Positions 57,001 to 64,000 of a DNA stretch of 64,000 nucleotides are shown one piece after another. Position numbers and translations under genes: made by a program. The stretch spans positions 1 to 64,000 of the forward strand of contig JBBELK010000569.1 in the NCBI GenBank assembly GCA_037783545.1, written 5' to 3'. The stretch is from Henricia sp. BOLD:AAB3569. Taxonomy: Eukaryota; Echinodermata; Asteroidea; Spinulosida; Echinasteridae. The notes beneath the pieces are model-generated. The model did not search any database. It saw only the letters and a list, made by a program, of their open reading frames with translations, and was not told the origin of the DNA. How positions within the stretch are numbered: position 1 is the stretch's first letter; every line of letters starts with the position of its first letter.

Positions 57001-58634
57001 CTCTATATCCCAAACGTGTTCTGCAAATTTCAGCAATTTCCCGTTTAAACCGACCGAGTTATCGTCGAATATAGCACAAACTCCCTGCCGGCACAGTTTT
57101 CGCACAAGCAGACGCCGCTTTCGGGAAACATTGCGTCTGAAGTGGTCGCTATCTTGGAACTGAAGGAATTTCCAGACAAACTTCAAATTTTGCCTGCTAT
57201 AACAACTCTATATCCCAAACGTGTTCTGCAAATTTCAGCAATTTCCCGTTCAAACCGATCGAGTTATCGTCGAATCTAGCAAAAACTCCCTGCCGGCACA
57301 GTTTTCGCACAAGCAGACGCCGCTTTCGGGAAACATTGCGTCTGAAGTGGTAGCTATTTTGGAACTAGAGGAATTTCCAGACAAACTTCAAATTTCGCCT
57401 GCTATAACAACTCTATATCCCAAACGTGTTCTGCAAATTTCAGCAATTTCCCGTTTAAACCGACCGAGTTATCGTCGAATCTAGCAAAAACTCCCTGCCG
57501 GCACAGTTTTCGCACAAGCAGACGCCTCTTTCGGGAAACATTGCGTCTGAAGTGGTCGCTATTTTGGAACTGAAGGAATTTCCAGACAAACTTCAAATTT
57601 CGCCTGCTATAACAACTCTATATCCCAAACGTGTTCTGCAAATTTCAGCAATTTCCCGTTTAAACCGACCGAGTTATCGTCGAATCTAGCAAAAACTCCC
57701 TGCCGGCACAGTTTTCGCACAAGCAGACGCCTCTTTCGGGAAACATTGCGTCTGAAGTGGTCGCTATTTTGGAACTGAAGGAATTTCCAGACAAACTTCA
57801 AATTTTTCCTGCTATAACAACTCTATATCCCAAACGTGTTCTGCAAATGTCACCAATTTCCCGTTTAAACCGACCGAGTTATCGTCGAATCTAGCAAAAA
57901 CTCCCTGCCGGAACAGTTTTCGCACAAGCAGACGCCGCTTTCGAGAAACATTGCGTCTGAAGTGGTCGCTATTATGGAACTGAAGGAATTTCCAGACAAA
58001 CTTCAAATTTCGCCTGCTATAACAACTCTATATCCCAAACGTGTTCTGCAAATTTCAGCAATTTCCCGTTTAAACCGACCGAGTTATCGTCGAATATAGC
58101 ACAAACTCCCTGCCGGCACAGTTTTCGCACAAGCAGACGCCGCTTTCGGGAAACATTGCGTCTGAAGTGGTCGCTATCTTGGAACTGAAGGAATTTCCAG
58201 ACAAACTTCAAATTTTGCCTGCTATAACAACTCTATATCCCAAACGTGTTCTGCAAATTTCAGCAATTTCCCGTTCAAACCGATCGAGTTATCGTCGAAT
58301 CTAGCAAAAACTCCCTGCCGGCACAGTTTTCGCACAAGCAGACGCCGCTTTCGGGAAACATTGCGTCTGAAGTGGTCGCTATTTTGGAACTGAAGGAATT
58401 TCCAGACAAACTTCAAATTTCGCCTGCTATAACAACTCTATATCCCAAACGTGTTCTGCAAATTTCAGCAATTTCCCGTTCAAACCGATCGAGTTATCGT
58501 CGAATATAGCACAAACTCCCTGCCGGCACAGTTTTCGCACAAGCAGACGCCGCTTTCGGGAAACATTGCGTCTGAAGTGGTCGCTATTTTGGAACTGAAA
58601 GAATTTCCAGACAAACTTCAAATTTCGCCTGCAA

Positions 58635-58840
58635 TAACAACTCTATATCCCAAACGTGTTCTGCAAATGTCACCAATTTCCCGTTTAAAACCGACCGAGT
58701 TATCGTCGAATCTAGCAAAAACTCCCTGCCGGAACAGTTTTCGCACAAGCAGACGCCGCTTTCGAGAAACATTGCGTCTGAAGTGGTCGCTATTTTGGAA
58801 CTGAAGGAATTTCCAGACAAACTTCAAATTTCGCCTGCTA
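58635..58840. repeat. 206-bp monomer, extra A at 58687-58690
   Basis: A GTCACC-class monomer with GTTTAAAACC. Its counterpart in the preceding copy, 55355, has AAA, so the base was gained after the 3,280-bp duplication, or is a read or consensus error. Confidence 0.9.
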
Positions 58841-61300
58841 TAACAACTCTATATCCCAAACGTGTTCTGCAAATTTCAGAAATTTCCCGTTCAAACCGAT
58901 CGAGTTATCGTCGAATCTAGCAAAAACTCCCTGCCGGCACAGTTTTCGCACAAGCAGACGCCGCTTTCGGGAAACATTGCGTCTGAAGTGGTCGCTATTT
59001 TGGAACTGAAGGAATTTCCAGACAAACTTCAAATTTCGCCTGCTATAACAACTCTATATCCCAAACGTGTTCTGCAAATTTCAGCAATTTCCCGTTCAAA
59101 CCGATCGAGTTATCGTCGAATATAGCACAAACTCCCTGCCGGCACAGTTTTCGCACAAGCAGACGCCGCTTTCGGGAAACATTGCGTCTGAAGTGGTCGC
59201 TATCTTGGAACTGAAGGAATTTCCAGACAAACTTCAAATTTTGCCTGCTATAACAACTCTATATCCCAAACGTGTTCTGCAAATTTCAGCAATTTCCCGT
59301 TCAAACCGATCGAGTTATCGTCGAATATAGCACAAACTCCCTGCTGGCACAGTTTTCGCACAAGCAGACGCCGCTTTCGGGAAACATTGCGTCTGAAGTG
59401 GTAGCTATTTTGGAACTAGAGGAATTTCCAGACAAACTTCAAATTTCGCCTGCTATAACAACTCTATATCCCAAACGTGTTCTGCAAATTTCAGCAATTT
59501 CCCGTTTAAACCGACCGAGTTATCGTCGAATATAGCACAAACTCCCTGCCGGCACAGTTTTCGCACAAGCAGACGCCGCTTTCGGGAAACATTGCGTCTG
59601 AAGTGGTCGCTATCTTGGAACTGAAGGAATTTCCAGACCAACTTCAAATTTTGCCTGCTATAACAATTCTATATCCCAAACGTGTTCTGCAAATTTCAGC
59701 AATTTCCCGTTCAAACCGACCGAGTTATCGTCGAATCTAGCAAAAACTCCCTGCCGGCACAGTTTTCGCACAAGCAGACGCCGCTTTCGGGAAACATTGC
59801 GTCTGAAGTGGTCGCTATTTTGGAACTGAAGGAATTTCCAGACAAACTTCAAATTTCGCCTGCTATAACAACTCTATATCCCAAACGTGTTCTGCAAATT
59901 TCAGCAATTTCCCGTTCAAACCGATCGAGTTATCGTCGAATATAGCACAAACTCCCTGCCGGCACAGTTTTCGCACAAGCAGACGCCGCTTTCGGGAAAC
60001 ATTGCGTCTGAAGTGGTCGCTATCTTGGAACTGAAGGAATTTCCAGACAAACTTCAAATTTTGCCTGCTATAACAACTCTATATCCCAAACGTGTTCTGC
60101 AAATTTCAGCAATTTCCCGTTCAAACCGATCGAGTTATCGTCGAATATAGCACAAACTCCCTGCTGGCACAGTTTTCGCACAAGCAGACGCCGCTTTCGG
60201 GAAACATTGCGTCTGAAGTGGTAGCTATTTTGGAACTAGAGGAATTTCCAGACAAACTTCAAATTTCGCCTGCTATAACAACTCTATATCCCAAACGTGT
60301 TCTGCAAATTTCAGCAATTTCCCGTTTAAACCGACCGAGTTATCGTCGAATATAGCACAAACTCCCTGCCGGCACAGTTTTCGCACAAGCAGACGCCGCT
60401 TTCGGGAAACATTGCGTCTGAAGTGGTCGCTATCTTGGAACTGAAGGAATTTCCAGACAAACTTCAAATTTTGCCTGCTATAACAACTCTATATCCCAAA
60501 CGTGTTCTGCAAATTTCAGCAATTTCCCGTTCAAACCGATCGAGTTATCGTCGAATCTAGCAAAAACTCCCTGCCGGCACAGTTTTCGCACAAGCAGACG
60601 CCGCTTTCGGGAAACATTGCGTCTGAAGTGGTAGCTATTTTGGAACTAGAGGAATTTCCAGACAAACTTCAAATTTCGCCTGCTATAACAACTCTATATC
60701 CCAAACGTGTTCTGCAAATTTCAGCAATTTCCCGTTTAAACCGACCGAGTTATCGTCGAATCTAGCAAAAACTCCCTGCCGGCACAGTTTTCGCACAAGC
60801 AGACGCCTCTTTCGGGAAACATTGCGTCTGAAGTGGTCGCTATTTTGGAACTGAAGGAATTTCCAGACAAACTTCAAATTTCGCCTGCTATAACAACTCT
60901 ATATCCCAAACGTGTTCTGCAAATTTCAGCAATTTCCCGTTTAAACCGACCGAGTTATCGTCGAATCTAGCAAAAACTCCCTGCCGGCACAGTTTTCGCA
61001 CAAGCAGACGCCTCTTTCGGGAAACATTGCGTCTGAAGTGGTCGCTATTTTGGAACTGAAGGAATTTCCAGACAAACTTCAAATTTTTCCTGCTATAACA
61101 ACTCTATATCCCAAACGTGTTCTGCAAATGTCACCAATTTCCCGTTTAAACCGACCGAGTTATCGTCGAATCTAGCAAAAACTCCCTGCCGGAACAGTTT
61201 TCGCACAAGCAGACGCCGCTTTCGAGAAACATTGCGTCTGAAGTGGTCGCTATTATGGAACTGAAGGAATTTCCAGACAAACTTCAAATTTCGCCTGCTA

Positions 61301-61506
61301 TAACAACTCTATATCCCAAACGTGTTCTGCAAATTTCAGCAATTTCCCGTTTAAAACCGACCGAGTTATCGTCGAATATAGCACAAACTCCCTGCCGGCA
61401 CAGTTTTCGCACAAGCAGACGCCGCTTTCGGGAAACATTGCGTCTGAAGTGGTCGCTATCTTGGAACTGAAGGAATTTCCAGACAAACTTCAAATTTTGC
61501 CTGCTA
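61301..61506. repeat. 206-bp monomer, extra A at 61353-61356
   Basis: A T52 monomer that also carries ATATAGCAC. Its counterparts 51460 and 58020 have AAA. Confidence 0.9.
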
Positions 61507-62736
61507 TAACAACTCTATATCCCAAACGTGTTCTGCAAATTTCAGCAATTTCCCGTTCAAACCGATCGAGTTATCGTCGAATCTAGCAAAAACTCCCTGC
61601 CGGCACAGTTTTCGCACAAGCAGACGCCGCTTTCGGGAAACATTGCGTCTGAAGTGGTAGCTATTTTGGAACTAGAGGAATTTCCAGACAAACTTCAAAT
61701 TTCGCCTGCTATAACAACTCTATATCCCAAACGTGTTCTGCAAATTTCAGCAATTTCCCGTTTAAACCGACCGAGTTATCGTCGAATCTAGCAAAAACTC
61801 CCTGCCGGCACAGTTTTCGCACAAGCAGACGCCTCTTTCGGGAAACATTGCGTCTGAAGTGGTCGCTATTTTGGAACTGAAGGAATTTCCAGACAAACTT
61901 CAAATTTCGCCTGCTATAACAACTCTATATCCCAAACGTGTTCTGCAAATTTCAGCAATTTCCCGTTTAAACCGACCGAGTTATCGTCGAATCTAGCAAA
62001 AACTCCCTGCCGGCACAGTTTTCGCACAAGCAGACGCCTCTTTCGGGAAACATTGCGTCTGAAGTGGTCGCTATTTTGGAACTGAAGGAATTTCCAGACA
62101 AACTTCAAATTTTTCCTGCTATAACAACTCTATATCCCAAACGTGTTCTGCAAATGTCACCAATTTCCCGTTTAAACCGACCGAGTTATCGTCGAATCTA
62201 GCAAAAACTCCCTGCCGGAACAGTTTTCGCACAAGCAGACGCCGCTTTCGAGAAACATTGCGTCTGAAGTGGTCGCTATTATGGAACTGAAGGAATTTCC
62301 AGACAAACTTCAAATTTCGCCTGCTATAACAACTCTATATCCCAAACGTGTTCTGCAAATTTCAGCAATTTCCCGTTCAAACCGATCGAGTTATCGTCGA
62401 ATCTAGCAAAAACTCCCTGCCGGCACAGTTTTCGCACAAGCAGACGCCTCTTTCGGGAAACATTGCGTCTGAAGTGGTCGCTATCTTGGAACTGAAGGAA
62501 TTTCCAGACAAACTTCAAATTTTGCCTGCTATAACAATTCTATATCCCAAACGTGTTCTGCAAATTTCAGCAATTTCCCGTTCAAACCGACCGAGTTATC
62601 GTCGAATCTAGCAAAAACTCCCTGCCGGCACAGTTTTCGCACAAGCAGACGCCGCTTTCGGGAAACATTGCGTCTGAAGTGGTCGCTATTTTGGAACTGA
62701 AGGAATTTCCAGACAAACTTCAAATTTCGCCTGCTA

Positions 62737-62942
62737 TAACAACTCTATATCCCAAACGTGTTCTGCAAATTTCAGCAATTTCCCGTTTAAAACCGACCGA
62801 GTTATCGTCGAATCTAGCAAAAACTCCCTGCCGGCACAGTTTTCGCACAAGCAGACGCCTCTTTCGGGAAACATTGCGTCTGAAGTGGTCGCTATTTTGG
62901 AACTGAAGGAATTTCCAGACAAACTTCAAATTTCGCCTGCTA
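62737..62942. repeat. 206-bp monomer, extra A at 62789-62792
   Basis: A base-class monomer with GTTTAAAACC. Its counterpart at 52895 has AAA. Confidence 0.9.
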
Positions 62943-63148
62943 TAACAACTCTATATCCCAAACGTGTTCTGCAAATTTCAGCAATTTCCCGTTTAAACCG
63001 ACCGAGTTATCGTCGAATCTAGCAAAAACTCCCTGCCGGCACAGTTTTCGCACAAGCAGACGCCTCTTTCGGGAAACATTGCGTCTGAAGTGGTCGCTAT
63101 TTTGGAACTGAAGGAATTTCCAGACAAACCTTTAAATTTTTCCTGCTA
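62943..63148. repeat. 206-bp monomer with a unique CAAACCTTTAAATT tail
   Basis: Here the gain is not in the AAA run: CAAACTTCAAATT becomes CAAACCTTTAAATT around 63127-63136, one extra base plus substitutions. It is the only monomer in the window with this change, and it directly follows the AAAA monomer at 62737. The counterpart at 53100 is normal. Confidence 0.88.
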
Positions 63149-63968
63149 TAACAACTCTATATCCCAAACGTGTTCTGCAAATGTCACCAATTTCCCGTTT
63201 AAACCGACCGAGTTATCGTCGAATCTAGCAAAAACTCCCTGCCGGAACAGTTTTCGCACAAGCAGACGCCGCTTTCGAGAAACATTGCGTCTGAAGTGGT
63301 CGCTATTATGGAACTGAAGGAATTTCCAGACAAACTTCAAATTTCGCCTGCTATAACAACTCTATATCCCAAACGTGTTCTGCAAATTTCAGCAATTTCC
63401 CGTTCAAACCGATCGAGTTATCGTCGAATCTAGCAAAAACTCCCTGCCGGCACAGTTTTCGCACAAGCAGACGCCTCTTTCGGGAAACATTGCGTCTGAA
63501 GTGGTCGCTATCTTGGAACTGAAGGAATTTCCAGACAAACTTCAAATTTTGCCTGCTATAACAATTCTATATCCCAAACGTGTTCTGCAAATTTCAGCAA
63601 TTTCCCGTTCAAACCGACCGAGTTATCGTCGAATCTAGCAAAAACTCCCTGCCGGCACAGTTTTCGCACAAGCAGACGCCGCTTTCGGGAAACATTGCGT
63701 CTGAAGTGGTCGCTATTTTGGAACTGAAGGAATTTCCAGACAAACTTCAAATTTCGCCTGCTATAACAACTCTATATCCCAAACGTGTTCTGCAAATTTC
63801 AGCAATTTCCCGTTTAAACCGACCGAGTTATCGTCGAATCTAGCAAAAACTCCCTGCCGGCACAGTTTTCGCACAAGCAGACGCCTCTTTCGGGAAACAT
63901 TGCGTCTGAAGTGGTCGCTATTTTGGAACTGAAGGAATTTCCAGACAAACTTCAAATTGTTCCTGCTA

Positions 63969-64000
63969 TAACAACTCTATATCCCAAACGTGTTCTGCAA
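63969..64000. repeat. Partial monomer at the window end (32 bp)
   Basis: The first 32 bases of another monomer, identical to the consensus, cut by the window edge. The array therefore continues to the right. Confidence 0.95.

Larger units (their letters stand above)
55005..61658. repeat. Sixteen-monomer (3,280-bp) tandem duplication
   Basis: Bases 55005-58376 match 58285-61658, about 3.37 kb, longer than the 3,280-bp period. Both copies contain CTGAAAGAATTT (55319/58599) and the TTCAGAAATT monomer (55560/58841). Differences seen: A at 55522 versus G at 58803, G at 55620 versus C at 58901, A at 56358 versus C at 59639, and an extra A in the second copy at 58687-58690 and again at 61353-61356. 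The right edge is GGTCGCT (58377) versus GGTAGCT (61659). Confidence 0.88.
17853..64000. repeat. 205-bp satellite array, right block (rest of monomer 87 to the window end)
   Basis: The array resumes at CCCAAACGTG directly after the insertion, in the same orientation and phase. Monomers start at 18044 and then every 205 bp to 50844: 160 consecutive monomers, 32,800 bp, without a net length change. Five 206-bp monomers follow, starting at 50844, 58635, 61301, 62737 and 62943, and the last full monomer is 63764-63968. Local variant sets change along the block, for example an AT-to-TA swap at the monomer junction in 31-37 kb and CCCGAAC in 38.5-45 kb, so neighbours resemble each other more than distant monomers do. 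The array continues past the window. Confidence 0.97.
48673..64000. repeat. Large right-hand repeat: 48.67-54.1 kb recurs at 58.51-64.0 kb (offset about 9.84 kb)
   Basis: From 48673 to about 54155 the class order and tails match 58514 to the window end, the offset growing from 9,841 to 9,844 bp because the right copy gained single bases. Between them, 55234-58376 is a further copy of the first 3.1 kb. Differences noticed include TTCCTGAC near 51023, GTTCGGCAAAT at 51691, GTCACAAAT versus GTCACCAAT (53344/63187) and AAACTTCAAA versus AAACCTTTAAA (53285/63128). The right copy is cut by the window end, so its true length is unknown. Confidence 0.82.

Noticed and set aside
1-64000. CRISPR array
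   Set aside because: The repeat is 205 bp with no unique spacers of regular length; variation is scattered substitution within monomers.
1-64000. Telomeric or subtelomeric repeats (TTAGG or TTAGGG type)
   Set aside because: No tandem run of such motifs was seen anywhere, so nothing in the window places the array near a chromosome end.

Overview
The whole 64 kb is one eukaryotic satellite DNA array. A 205-bp monomer (taking the phase that begins TAACAACTCTATAT at base 1) repeats head-to-tail in one orientation from the first base to the last: 311 complete monomers plus a 32-bp piece at 63969-64000. I see no host gene, rRNA, tRNA, CRISPR array, promoter or telomeric repeat, and neither end of the array lies in the window. 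The only foreign DNA is a 202-bp insertion at 17647-17848.

The consensus monomer is about 44% GC and C-rich on the + strand (54 C, 37 G). It holds 13 CpG where base composition predicts about 10, so CpG is not depleted. Tandem 205-bp units with multimeric (higher-order) duplications are typical of centromeric, pericentromeric or other heterochromatic arrays of animals or plants. Undepleted CpG argues against a heavily methylated vertebrate genome. The insertion has a polyadenylation signal and a (TGAAA)n tail on the minus strand, like the 3' ends of arthropod non-LTR retroposons. My impression from memory is an arthropod, possibly a tick, with low confidence.

Monomers fall into a few classes, given as monomer positions. 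The base class has T52, C60 and T123. An 'ATATAGCAC' class has C52, T60, A77, C83 and C159. A 'GTCACC' class has G34, C39, A98, A130 and A160. A 'GGTAGCT' class has A153 and AG at 168-169. A 'CTCTGACGG' class has T90 and A95. Their order forms multimers that are duplicated locally.

Layout: 1-2666, six-monomer unit twice. 2667-5947, mosaic, partly re-used at 9228-10865. 5948-13122, ten-monomer unit nearly three times. 13123-15787, mosaic with a five-monomer repeat. 15788-18863, seven-monomer unit twice, the second copy carrying the insertion. 18864-20656, mosaic. 20657-26233, fourteen-monomer duplication. 26234-30753, mosaic of re-used pieces. 30754-37109, a distinct subfamily with a perfect nine-monomer duplication. 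37110-41669, duplicated block at a thirteen-monomer offset plus trimers. 41406-46415, perfect twelve-monomer duplication. 46416-48672, mosaic. 48673-64000, a 3.28-kb unit in three copies inside a repeat with a 9.84-kb offset that runs off the right end.

There are no interacting genes. What can be read is array biology: recent unequal exchange, chimeric monomers, very strict length (160 consecutive monomers at exactly 205 bp), a dyad-symmetric segment in each monomer, and a CENP-B-box-like motif whose two variable core positions coincide with class-defining sites. Block boundaries and identities were read by eye, so a few missed substitutions are possible.
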